This document shows, in pieces, positions 34,429 to 46,106 of a DNA stretch of 64,000 bases. Made by a program: the position numbers and the translations under genes. Every line of letters starts with the position of its first letter. Within the stretch, counting starts at the first letter, position 1. This stretch comes from Stropharia rugosoannulata (Eukaryota > Basidiomycota > Agaricomycetes > Agaricales > Strophariaceae). A model generated the notes under the pieces. The model was not told the DNA's origin. It did not search any database and saw nothing but the letters and a program-made list of their open reading frames with translations. The stretch spans positions 4,340,001-4,404,000 of the forward strand of contig JANCIK010000001.1 of assembly GCA_028532985.1 (NCBI GenBank), read 5' to 3'.

Positions 34429-37165
34429 TCAAGCCAATGGGACATCGCCGGCTTCTGAGGGGTTTCCTGGGTGTGAATGCTTTTGACGACTATCGAAGAC
34501 GTGCATTGCATTGTAAGTTCCACCTTCAGAGGCACTGTAGATGGAAAGGGACGCCGAATCATAGGACCCCCTGCGATATTTGAGATAATCCCTGTCTGCT
34601 TCTTCCATAATATTGACCATGACCTGCCGTAGCACTCCACCTAATACAGCAATCATTTTCAAGAGAACCTCATTAGGAACACCTGGGGGCAGAGTGCAGG
34701 AAGAAATGGTAGAGTGTCTAGCCCGAACCAGATATGCAGGAAGCTGAGTGACGGAGAAAACGGCAATGTTGCCGGTGGCATTAGCGGAAGTGTGTTGAGT
34801 GTTGGCTTCTACTGCAATTAAGCTGTCAGGTGGAAACAGCTCTTTGTTTGCAAACAAAGCCGCGGCGACGTCGGCAGATTTAGCAGAGGTACCGTAACGA
34901 ATGAGGATATCGAGAAAGAGAAAACAAACCGGACAGCAGCGTTTAGACACGCCAATAACCCGTCCATAGCACTCTGCCTACAACGCACCAAGAAAGGCTT
35001 AGCTTTGGAAAGGATGGGGGTGAGTGGTAGCATACCTGCAGTTCGGCCAAGTTGAGGTTGGTGTTAGAATAGGCGTTGGTGCGATACTCCATGAAATGCC
35101 GGAGGGAAGAAGCAAGAAAACTTTCAGAGTGAACGGTTCCCCTAAACTGGGCGTTGTCGAGAAACTGGAGGTAGAAGTTTTCATTGTTCAACCTCTGCTT
35201 CGAGCAAGTTTGGAGAAGCTGTTGGACTATTTCTTTCGCTTCGCTTTCAGATGCGGTTGTCCAAGGCGCATTTTCCCCCTTAAGCAATGCAGAGACATGA
35301 TTTACGAGGGGATGCCCTTGAGCAATTCCTATCGCCTTGTTTTCCGCGACACTCTTCATCAAATTTGTATTGAGTAAGTTGTTTCTTGCCACTTTTTTGG
35401 TGGGCCAATTGGCTAGTATCAACAGGGCCACCTCACAGAAGAGTTTATCCTGATGCGCCTTCGAAGCCCTGTATAAGAAAAACTGTGCTAACTGATTGTT
35501 TGTCCTGACAGGTTTGTTTGCAGCTGTTTCTGCTGGGGTGTTTTCCCTGGGGAAGAATCGGCCATCTTGGAAGAGTTTTGACCACTTCATGGCGTTGCGG
35601 TTAGGGGATGAGGCGAAGAGGAGCTTAACAGATATTCCAGATAAGATAAAACGAGGAGACTTGACAAATTGCACGATGATTTGAAGCGCGTCGAGAACTG
35701 CGATAATTAGTTGAAACCAGTTCACATAGCCTTTCACTAATGCAAGCGCGATTGCGTCCATTTCGTCGTCCTGTAAGTCGGCTTGTTCGCATTCATCCTG
35801 TCCGTCCTGTCCGTCTACTTGAGCTGCTGACACCTTATTTGCCATGCTGGTGGGGGTGTTGCTTTCCTGTGTTTCTAGTTCATCAATATAAGCGCTCAAC
35901 AACGGCTGGATGTTTATGATGTGCATTTCGAGAACCCGACTCCGCGCTAAAAGGGTAAGTATATTCGTCCAGATGACAGCATCTGCCAAAGTTTGTTGGA
36001 AATCCGCCTTAGAGAGGATCGAGTCGCCATCGATGTGGCTTGCTAGCCTATTGAGAGAGTCAAAAAAAGCGGCAAGGAGAAAACATAACAGGCGGTGGAA
36101 TTCACGACACGTCGAAGGCGTGTAAAGTTTAAGAGTAGATTGCTCTGATGCTGCAGAGAACAATCTGACTTGCGCTTCAAGTTTTGGGATTTGAATCTTT
36201 TGCGCCAAGAAACCGTCGTCTAGCAAGATAGTCAAAGCTTTCGAGATTTGCCAGTCGTTCAATATTTGTCGGGTCGCGTACTTGGGCTTCACGTTGTAGG
36301 ACTTGAGAAGAGAGCTATTGAAAGGGATCTCTTGCAGTTCCTTCAATGCTTGCAAGATTATGACTGACTTGGGGTGTTTCGCTCTATTCAGCGTCTTCTT
36401 GTGGCTGTAGAGAATTATATATCGCTGGAGGGTGCGATCAAATGACTGGGATAAGAGCTCAGCGGCTTTTGGATGGTCACTGTCTCTCAGCCCAATTGCT
36501 GTCAGCATCTGCGAAAGGATCCACGAATGCACCTCCAGCGAAGGCTGCTGCCTATCTACGAAGTGAGAAAAGGCTGTCGACGGCGCGGTCTGAGATGGTA
36601 CATACCATTGGTCAGTAAGCATGGATTCCACATATTCGAGAATGCGGGCAGGGATTGCATTCTCCAAGTCCGGAGTTGGCGGTGTTGCCCTACTTTCCTG
36701 CTCTGTAGAGCCTTTTGTCTCGGGGTTCTTCGAGATAAGCAATTTCCAGAAAAATTTAGCGATGTAATTTTTAGGAACTGTATTTTCTTCTTCTTCAACC
36801 TGAAAACCCTGCGTTTCGATGTCGTTTTGAGTGGAAATACATGCCACTATGGAGAGGTGCGGGTTTGTGTCCTTACACGCAGAAAGGGAGGAAGAATAAT
36901 TAGAGGCAACAGCAACAACTTCGTGCTCTGCCACAAGCAGATGGGCAAAGGCGTCGGATATCCTAAGTTCCTCTCGTAGAGTGCTGGACCACAACTTGTC
37001 CTCATTCGCGAGGTTGTCGATAGGAGGGAACGATGGACGAGAAGCTTCAGGTATAAGTGCAAGGGTCATCGTAATGCGCCGGAAGGCCTCCACGAGTTCG
37101 GCTCTGAGGTCTTGTCGTGAGGGATCGCCTTGAAAGAATCTGAGTACGTTGCCGATGACCTCCAT
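34429..37165 (-). CDS. Large fungal protein with C-terminal deaminase-like zinc signature
   Basis: Two exons (37165-35036, 34977-34429; 58-bp GTATGC...GTTGTAG intron, phase 0) give 892 residues. About 640 residues are helical with no motif I know, apart from an acidic linker (DGQDGQDECEQADLQDDE). The end has THSE-like VHSESFLASSLRHF (H-x-E), about 30 residues, then IGVSKRCCPVCFLFLD (C-C-x-x-C). H-x-E followed by PCxxC-like CCPVC is the zinc/catalytic arrangement of the cytidine-deaminase fold. This suggests membership of the OTT_1508-like deaminase group common in fungi. Substrate unknown. The frame continues upstream to 37222 only with a GTG, so the ATG at 37165 (MEVIGNVLRFF) is used. Not a sure deaminase: the C-C instead of P-C is unusual. 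Confidence 0.7.
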
Positions 37166-37472
37166 AAAAGCGACCCTAAATGTGATGAGGCAATGGAGGA
37201 CTCGGACGATTACCCCAGTCACGGTGACGGCTGGCTAAACTTCGTGTGGTGACGGACGACCTGTCGTCGTCACAATCTCTGGCCTGCTTATCTTATCTGC
37301 TCGGAGATCGGACCGTGACGCTCGTCGCTCGCCCTAAACTCCGAGGTCCTATATTAAGCTGGGCAGTGGGAGTGCTTAAGTTTCTCTTTTCTCCATCATC
37401 ATCCGAATTCGTCTGCAGGTGTAGCACACGCGCACGTAGATAGAGTCGTGTTAATCGAAGGGTAGTGCAAAT
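37166..37472. promoter_or_regulatory. Divergent promoter of the deaminase-like and SPT5-like genes
   Basis: A 307-base gap separates two outward start codons. No clear TATA box is seen. The two genes could share regulation. Confidence 0.45.
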
Positions 37473-39821
37473 ATGAGGGTTAGTTTGAGGAGCAGGAAAA
37501 AAAGCATTAAGCGAGTGCCAGTCAACTGAGCTTTTAACGTAGAATTTATTTGTCGATACCGAGGCTATTCAAATTGATGAAAACGAAACGGATTCTGAAG
37601 AGAGCAGTCCTGGAGAAAATGGAGAATTCATTCAAGGTACGACTCTGCCATTACTGCTACAAATAATTAGCTACTACGAAGTCTCCTACTGCAGAGGACG
37701 ATGTTGTAGAAGATCTCACTGACGATGAACTCCCTGGTCCTTCGAGCCATCTAATAAGGGAAGAGCACGACGAAGAGGGCAATACACAATGGCAGGAGCT
37801 ATTAAACCGCGCTTGCGCAAGAGCCCATGAGCAGCAGCAGCGTCGTCGTGAAAACGACCTCGGTAGTGATGGGCATGATCTTCGGGACAGCGATGTATTA
37901 TGGGAAATTGGATGCAAGGTAAAATCCATTACGAATGCTTCGACATTTCTGACTGAGGTTCACACTGTAGAATGGATTGGAAAAAGCGACGATTCTCAAA
38001 ATTCGACACGCAGCAATGCATTCCTCTCCCCAAGAACAGTCCGCCGTGCTTGTGTTGTCTACCACGATACCTGGTCGGATATATGCAGCAGCTAGCAATG
38101 TCGACCAAGTGTTGAAAATCGCGCGATCATTTTCAGAACTCAATCCGCAGAAAGTGTGTCCTGTTCCTCCAGAAGATATTCTGGGATTTTTGGATATCTC
38201 ATTTGCGGTGAAACATTGGCCTTGGGCTAGAGTGAAGGGGAACACACGCAAATGGCGCCATTACGCTGGCGATACAGGTTTCGTCGTACAGGCCAGAAAC
38301 GATGGGAATCAATACCTTGCTTTGATTCCGAGGCTTGCCGATGCAGAGGATGGACAGTCTCGACCTCCACAAGCGTTGTTTGACCGTCGTAGTATACACA
38401 AGCGAAAATTTGCAATGGGAGAACTACACGGTACATTCACCTGGAAAGGACGAATGTTTTCCACCGATGGGTGCCTTTTGGTTGCCTTGAACAGCGTCAC
38501 TATTCTCCCCTTGCTAGAGCCCCTTCCGTCTTCAGTCGAATTGGCTTTATTTCGAAAGACCTCACTAGTCTCAAACGCTCAAGCAGACAAGACGGCGCAA
38601 CAAATAGCACAGATGCGCATGAAACCTGGAGACAGGGTGAAGGTCGTTTCGGGGCCATATATACATATGATTGGGGAGGTTAAGGGGGTTATGCATAACG
38701 TGGTGTCTGTTTACGTGCCCTCACAAGACATACTTGAAGATATGTATGTGGATACTCTGCGAGCAGTGTTTGCGGTCGGCGATCAAGTCAAAATTCTTGA
38801 TGGCAAAAACGAGGGATTAGTGGGCTGGGTGGTTGGCGTCTCGATGGATAAATTAATTGTCGTGGATGGTGAGTATAGTACAGAGGTTGGTGTATATATA
38901 TTCCCTTCACTATGATTTAAACGCGTAGCTGACAACTGCTCGACGCAGGTCAATGTCTCGGCGTCGAGCGTTACCTTTCATAGTCCGGATGTGGTCGGTC
39001 TGCAGCCTCGCCGTGCAAAGTGGGCAAAGCTGGGTGAACGCAACCCAAACGATGTATATAATTCGAAGCGCGTTATGGTGATAGGAATGAACGAATACAA
39101 GGGCTACACAGGATATATCAAGTCGACAACCCCAGATGGATACGCTTTTTTGGAGTTAGACTCTCGCTTACAGCAAAGGATTAAAATCAGATTGGTCGAC
39201 TTGGCGCTCTTGTAAGTTTCTTCTTTATACATTTCTTCAGCCTCTGTTTACCTATCTCTCAGGACACATGCGGAGAGACAGACCCGTAGGCTGGCAGTGG
39301 GGCAATCGTTACAGGCAACGTATGTCTCGTCGATGTTTACTAAACCTTCAGGCTCGTCAAGTGCTGCGGCTGAGCGTACGCCAGCTTGGGATCACACTGA
39401 ATCGTTTCAAGGTCTTAGCCCTGCATGGGATCCTTCATCCCGTACCCCACCGTCTCGCCCTGTTCACTGGCTTGAAGACCCATCTTTACAGCGGTCAAGG
39501 CTCAAACTAACCACATCTGACGACTTGGTGCATAGCCCGTACGTCGAGTTCTTGGGGTTACATAATGGCCTCGCCAAAGTGAGGGATAAGACAGAAGTCA
39601 AGTCCATCGCCTTGGTATCTGTTAGTTTTGTTCCACCTACATCGAAGGGTGATCTAGTCACGCCGATAGCTGGTGACATGAAAGGTGTTCCCTTGAGTGT
39701 TGTACGAATTACAGGAAACATATGTTTGGTACGGAAGCCAGGAGTTAGGCCGACCAAAACGAATCCTGACTTAGAACTCGCTAAATCTGACCTTGCGCAA
39801 ATTTATCCTGGTTCTCGCTAA
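37473..39821 (+). CDS. SPT5-like protein with NGN/KOW domains
   Basis: Six exons (37473-37478, 37543-37636, 37695-37918, 37971-38885, 38949-39211, 39263-39821) join in phase to 686 residues. An acidic N-terminus (FVDTEAIQIDENETDSEES...) precedes an NGN-like part (IPGRIYAAASNVDQVLKIAR). Several KOW-type stretches follow: WPWARVKG..RKWRHYAGDTGFV, MKPGDRVKVVSGPYIHMIGEV, VFAVGDQVKILDGKNEGLVGWV and RVMVIGMNEYKGYTGYI. The tail has a short SPAWDPSSRTP element like the SPT5 CTR. SPT5 itself is a transcription elongation factor paired with Spt4. This divergent form resembles SPT5-like paralogues scattered in Agaricomycetes, so it is probably not the essential copy. The two-codon first exon (MR) is the least certain part. 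Confidence 0.8.
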
Positions 39822-40300
39822 TCACAGAGTCCCTCATAGCCACACGTCCGTGACAATGAACTGTAAATATTGACATTCTCTGTAGAATATATTCGCTCTA
39901 GTACGTATGGACGATTTGTTAGTGGAATAAAGTAGACCGTGACTCATGCATTGCTATGTCCCCTCTACTACGGGATTGCGTTGAATAAGTACTATATGTT
40001 TTTGATCTAATCGGAATATTTAGATAAGGGATGCCAAGAACCCTTTGTCAGAAATCAGAGTAGATCAATGACTCGAGTCATAAGATGCTGACCGTAAGTT
40101 CACTCACTCTTACTCCCATGAAATCTAAATCTTGAGCTGTCTGGCAGCCCTTTGTAACACTTGATGCTGGCTACTAGGTGTGTTCAATCCCTTCTTTTTC
40201 ATGAACACCAAATCTTGAACTCGTTTTATTCCTATCTAGGTATCTTCGCCCACTGAAGCGTCCGCAAATTCTAGGCTTTTTATTATTATTCATCATACTC
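39822..40300. other. Intergenic, 5' flank of the transposase
   Basis: No gene. A left terminal inverted repeat of the transposon was looked for and not identified. Confidence 0.4.
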
Positions 40301-43300
40301 ATGTCGCAGCTTTCATGTGTCACTGGCTGCAACCGTACTTTTCCTCAAAGTAAACAGCTAGCTCGTCATAAGAAAGCCTGTCTGCATGTCCAGCGCCTCC
40401 GCCAAACTGCGAAAGATGCTCGTAAAGCAAGTGGGCATATGCACGAACTGTTGAGTCACCTCCCAAAGCCATTGGACCGCAAGCAACGATTGCAGGTATC
40501 TTGTTAAATTTAACTATGTTTTATCTACCACTGAAGTTGACACTGTAACAGGTCGCATTCACGTCTACCGATGCTCGCACCCACCAGAATAGCGTTCTAA
40601 ATTCATTTGAAACCGAAAACATGCAAATTGACGCAGGCCAGATGGAACTAGAGGCGCAGCAAATGACAGAAAATGCCATGAATGTCGATGCTCCATCTCC
40701 CGGTCCAAAGCTCACGCGAACAGGACGCCCCCAGCGTAATTATCGACTACCACGTCGTTTCGATGATTTTCTTCCCCAACCAGCTTCACCTGAAGAAAGA
40801 GAGACAGAAGCGGGGGCTGTCCGGCGTGTGATTCTCATAGTACGGGACCGTTTAATCACAGCCGTCAACTCTTTTGGAATCTGGAGAGACTATCCCCGCA
40901 GGCCTACGCGCGATCCTGATGCATCCTTGTCTCTAGATGATTTAGCGGATAATCCCCCACAGAACAGTTTATCCTCTTGCTCAAGTTTACCCGAGGCTCC
41001 CAACTCAGCTGCGTCATCATACTGGCCCTTTGCTAACGTGACAATTCACCGAGTTATGCAGTGGTTAAATAATGGGAATACTGCTAAATCAGAAAGCCAA
41101 TTGAACGAATTTGTACAAAAGGTTATTCTAGCTCCCGACTTCTCCCAAAGTCATCTCCTCAAGTTCGACGCCCATACAGAAAATTATCGCCTTGATTCTT
41201 CCTTAGAAAAATCATCGCTTTATCAGCAGTTTCAAGAAAGCAAGGTTGATATTTCAGTACCGTCCGGAGCACCTGGCGTTCTTCCGAAGACTTTCTCTGT
41301 GCCGGGACTACTGCACCGTAAATTAACAGCAGTGATTATCAATGCATTCAAAGGCCCGTTGGCTCATCTTTTCCACTTTTCACCTTTCAAGTTATACCAT
41401 ACGTCTCCAGTCACGAACCAAGAAGAACGTGTTTTTGGTGAAATCTATACGTCGGATGCTTTTTTAGAGGAGCATGAAAATATTCAACGACGCGGTTTAC
41501 TTCCTCCAGACGATCCGGGATGCAAAAGGGAAAAGGTTGTGGCAGCTCTGATGTTTGCATCGGATGCTACGCATCTTACAAACTTTGGCACCGCCAAAGC
41601 CTGGCCAATATATCTTATGCTGGGCAATCTTTCAAAGTATATTCGGTCAAGGCCAAGCTCAGGGTCTATGTACCATTTAGCCTACATTCCATCTGTAAGT
41701 ACCTCCATTGTCAATCATAACTTTCAGTTCAGACATTTATTCACCACATATTTGCCACCTGTAGCTTCCCGATTCGTTCCAGGACTTTGCGTCCACCTTT
41801 CATTGCAAATGGCGGACTCAAAAACAGTCTATCATCACTCATTGTCGACGTGAGTTAGTGCAAGGCGCGTGGAAGATCATCCTCGACGACGAATTTATTC
41901 ATGCATGTACATATGGGATCGTCATTATGTGCGTCGATGGGATTGAGCGGCGGGTATATCCCAGAATTTTCACTTACTCCGCCAATTATCCGGAAAAGTT
42001 CGTACTAATCACTACTTGATCTGCGTCTATAAAACTGACATCACATTCACAAATAGAGTCCTACTGGCTACAATTCGTGACAATGGGCTCTTCCCTTGTC
42101 CACGATGCCTCGTATCGAAATCAGATCTACATAAATTGGGCTGTCCCGCCGATATCATCAATCGTAGCCAAGGTTTTCGAACATATTTTGCCCTTCAGGT
42201 TCAGAAAGCCCGGAGACTTATTTACAAATGTGCCAAGGCAATTAATAGCAGCAGTGTTGACGAATTGATCAAGAAATTCTCCGGGGTTCCAACAATAGTG
42301 CGTCATAGACTATCGTTTACTACATGATTGTTAAAATCACTACTCAGAACGCATTTGTTGAGCGACTAGGACCCAGTTTCAATCCTTCAAAAATGCTGGT
42401 CGTCGATTTATTACACGAATTCGAGCTGGGTGTATGGAAGGCTCTTTTTACCCAGCTTATACGTTTGCTTTATGCCGCAGGGAACAATTCCGACACGCTT
42501 GTGAATGTTCTCGATTCAAGGTTGGTACAATGACTATCTGCTATTAAGTAATAGCACTCACCTATCTAAAGATATCGTCAAATCTCGCCATTTGGCTCTG
42601 GTACTATCCGAACATTTTCCCAAAACTCATCAGAAATGAAAAAGCTTGCAGCTCGTGACTTCGAAGATTTACTGCAGGTATGAGGTATCTATATTAACGA
42701 ATAAATGTATAATTGTGGGCTTATACCTACTTAGTGTGCCATACCTGCCTTGAAGGCCTTCTTCCTGAACCACATAACCGCCGCCTTATGAAACTGCTCT
42801 ATCGGACGGCTGAGTGGCATGCCCTCGCCAAGCTCCGCATGCATACTGAATCCTCGCTCGCTTTGCTTAAATCTTTGACGACCGAATTTGGTTTGCTAAT
42901 GCAAAATTTCCAGGAGCTGACATGTTCAGAATTTTCAACTTCAGAACTTCCTCGCGAAATTGCTGCTCGAAAGCGCCGTGAACTAAATAATAGCACCACT
43001 ATTTCTCGAATCAGCAACAGGCAGACAAGTACTGTTAACCAATCCGCAGTGATGTCTGCAGATAATAGAGAATCAGCCGATATAAATTTCACTAGTGAGT
43101 CGTCAGGGCAATTTCATAATGCATGAGCATTGTCCAATTTTGTCTATAATTTAATTTATAGAGTCACGACCCACCCCTTCTAGAGGACGACAAGCCAAAA
43201 CGTTGAATTTAAAGACGGTCAAATACCACTTTCTTGGCGACTACGTTGAACACATACGACTATATGGTACGACTGACTCGTATTCAACACAGCTGGTACG

Positions 43301-44618
43301 TTTATTGATTAGGCAAGGGGGCACGGCGACTTACGTAGCGACTGTAGGGAGAACTAGCCCATCGTGTCGTCAAACGATTATATAGTCTCACAAATAAACA
43401 GAATGCCGTTCAACAAATTGGAAAAAAATATGTTAGAATGCAGGCACTCCTCCCTGCCGAGCAAGAAGAAGTCAGCAATGCTGACCAAGGCTGTCTTGAA
43501 GACCATCATTATATATCAAAATCTCGGAACAACGCAATAAATGTATATACATTCGTCTTGAAAGATTCCGATAATCCGGCAAAGAAGGTAGCGTCATCTT
43601 GGACTTTGTCTTGTCTTAATCTTACTGACAAATCGTACTACAGAATTTCATCTCTTCCTTGAAGGACCATTTTCTAAGGCGTGTTCTTGCAAATGGCTCT
43701 GACCCAAACATGGACAGAATATTCACTCCAGAAGATCGTCTCACTGTTCGGATTGAGCATGAGACAATCTTTCAAGTTCACACTGTTCGTATTTATTACA
43801 CTACGTATGATATGCGTCGAGCATATGACACGGTTAATCCCCGTACGCACCCTTTTATCATCGTACCGTCATCCGAATCAGCGCCGAATTCGCATCCGTT
43901 CTGGTACGCACAAGTCATCGGTATATTTCATGCCAATGTACAACATACTGGCAGGAATTCTCGCGACTACCGTATGCGGAGGATGGAATTCCTCTGGGTG
44001 CGGTGGCTCGATATAGTCCCTAGTTGGCCTTTCGGTCGACAACAAGCACATTTACCAAAAATCAAAATTGTCCCACACTCTGATGAGTCTGCTTTCGGCT
44101 TTGTAGACCCCGCAGTTGTACTGAGAGGATGTCATCTTATGCCTGCATTCGAGGATGCTAAACCAATCGAGCTATCTACCACTACTACATCGGAAGCACA
44201 AGCACCTAGTGAAAAAGATGCCTGGACCTATTACTATGTTGGCATGTAAGCTGCTAATTTATGCTCCTTCATGTTCCTTGAATTTACCTGTGCTGCCCTT
44301 AGATTCGTTGATCGCGACATGTTCATGCGGTTTTTAGGATGTGGGATTGGCCACAGAGGTCAATTCCGCTGCTCGTCATCTAACGACATAGGTAACGAGT
44401 GTAGCCCGGAGGAGAATGACTTAGATGCGCAAAATATTGCGCGTATTATTCACCGGCAGGCTGTGCAGCCTGCCACCGATGTTGGCGATGGAAGGAGGAC
44501 CAACCATACTCAGGACGATGCAGAAGATTCGCTTAGCAATGGGGACTCAGATACGCAAGCCAGTGACCCCGATGATGACGATGACGATGACGACAATCAT
44601 TTGACAGGCAATTTCTAA
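40301..44618 (+). mobile_element. Plavaka-type (CACTA-like) transposase gene with one frameshift
   Basis: Eleven exons: 40301-40495, 40552-41694, 41765-41997, 42057-42297, 42348-42520, 42572-42677, 42735-43094, 43162-43295, 43348-43587, 43644-44245, 44303-44618. It has an N-terminal C2H2-like finger (CVTGCNRTFPQSKQLARHKKAC). The core has Plavaka-style blocks: ASDATHLTNFGTAKAWPIYL, SLPDSFQDF, VDGIERRVYPRIFTYSANYP, PCPRCLVSKSDLHKLG, VDLLHEFELGVWKALF, GELAHRVVKRLYSLTNK, and AFGFVDPAVVLRGCHLMPAF, followed by FVDRDMFMRFLGCGIGH. One base appears lost in exon 7 near 42749-42752 (the frame changes between CAIPA and GLLPEPHN). Otherwise all joins are in phase. The copy is therefore young but probably inactive. 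Terminal repeats are not identified. Confidence 0.85.
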
Positions 44619-45204
44619 AAATGTGAGTTACAACACCTTGAATTTTTTCCTCATGTGGTATCAAAATGGATTAATTAGGCCGGAAATAAGCTCTTGAAGT
44701 TGTATGACTACCCAAAAACCGACAACAGCGCTGACAGAGCCTCATTGAGACGCGAAATCACGAACGGGCGGAAGAGGGTGACGATGGCAGGGTGGTTAGA
44801 GTCACGGACTTCGAAGCCGACCCCGTCTCAGACGCGCGCTCCAGTATGTACCAGAAGCGCTATTTTGCTCCTTACAAGACCTTCGGCCAATGCATTCTCA
44901 TTCTCTCACTATAAGTTGACGTGGGGGAGACGGAGGTTCTGGATATGTAAAGCTCTAATACTACACCTAGGCACCATTCGCTTAGTCAAACACGGAACCC
45001 TAAGCATATAGATTTATGATAATCTTGTCGAATTTCTGGCACCGAACTATTTAATTGGCTATAATTTTAATGGCAGCGAGATTAGGTGCACTAGTCGGGC
45101 CAGCCTTCGGCCCAGTGAACCGCAGTGCTCGGGCCGACCAAGTCACCGGTAGTTGCGTCGCTCGCCCTAAAGTATTGCTGCGTACAAAATCTGTCGCGGG
45201 TTTC
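44619..45204. other. Intergenic, 3' flank of the transposase
   Basis: No coding evidence. A right terminal repeat of the element should be here or within the palindrome but was not found. Confidence 0.4.
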
Positions 45205-45260
45205 CACACGTCTTTCCCTCTCCTCCGCAACGGTTTGCGGAGGAGAGGGAAAGACGTGTG
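45205..45260. repeat. Perfect palindrome, 26-bp arms with 4-bp loop
   Basis: The left arm 45205-45230 (begins CACACGTCTTTCCCTCTCC) is matched exactly by 45235-45260 in reverse complement, around CGGT. No mismatch is seen. It can extrude as a cruciform or form a long RNA hairpin. Confidence 0.97.
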
Positions 45261-45519
45261 AATCTGATCTTCCATGTGGCTAAGCCACTGAATATTGACA
45301 TGTTAGCACATAGTTCAACCATATGTAGTGATCTGAGCAGGTCCGGAACGATAGGCCGTTGGGGGTTTTCGGAGAAACCAAAGTTCGCCGCGTCCGTCTA
45401 TGCTCGCCAGACGCAGCCACCTAGTACCCGATTGTACGCTGACGTCCTGGCCTACGTCTGTAACGCCCTCCGGACCCGGACATCCATCGCCAGACTCCAG
45501 TATTAAAATTTTGATACTA
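45261..45519. other. Spacer, nothing supported
   Basis: Short frames only. Confidence 0.35.
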
Positions 45520-45970
45520 ATTTGTTCGACAGTGCTTCAACGGGCGCAAGGGAGCCATTTCTATGCGCGAGGGGAGCAACTGCACCACTACTACTACAGG
45601 TCGTCCGTTACCCGTCTGGAACGTGTCTGTGGCTGCTGTCACTTGTCTGCCGTTCAAGACACAATTGTCGCCGCAGTTATTCCTTCATCGAAGCGAACAT
45701 TAAGGGCCAGGATTGGCACTTCCACGAGGCGGTGATTATGACCTGTGGTTCGATTCTTGAGGGCCTTGATCCCGCCGTTTCGACACTGTTGGTTAACCAG
45801 GCGCTACCGCTTCTTATTGATATGATGAGCGATTCGAATATCCATATTAAAGAGAAAAGCGCTAGGACATTGGGAAGGATCTCCGATCTCCTAATGACTC
45901 AATCAAGACTGCACTCATCGTTGGTCTGACCTGTAGTCCGCGCATCGCTCCTGACTGCCGCGGGGCTTGA
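45520..45970 (+). pseudogene. KAP95: Importin-beta (karyopherin beta-1) fragment
   Basis: Frame pieces match one HEAT-repeat stretch of importin beta: AVQDTIV-AAVIP, FIEANIKGQDWHFHEAVIM, GSILEGLDPAVSTLLVNQAL, PLLIDMMSDSNIHIKEKSAR, TLGRISDLL, and a shifted VGLTCSPRIA. At least two frame changes (before FIEANIK and after LLMTQ) break it, and both ends of this roughly 860-residue protein are missing. It is a degenerate copy between a transposon and a repeat array. Confidence 0.8.
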
Positions 45971-46106
45971 ATGAAATTGGTAGTTCAGCAAAGTTCATGT
46001 TTTGAAGATGGAGGAGGTACAAATCTTGGTTTAATTTCTGAGGTCAGTCACAAATATTCGTCTGAAAAACAGCTCCGGGACTGATGCAAAGTACTGCACA
46101 GCAGCA

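Noticed and set aside
45205..45260. Palindrome as a bacterial-type terminator or transposon end pair
   Set aside because: The genome is eukaryotic, there is no T-run, and the arms do not match any sequence noticed at the other side of the transposase.
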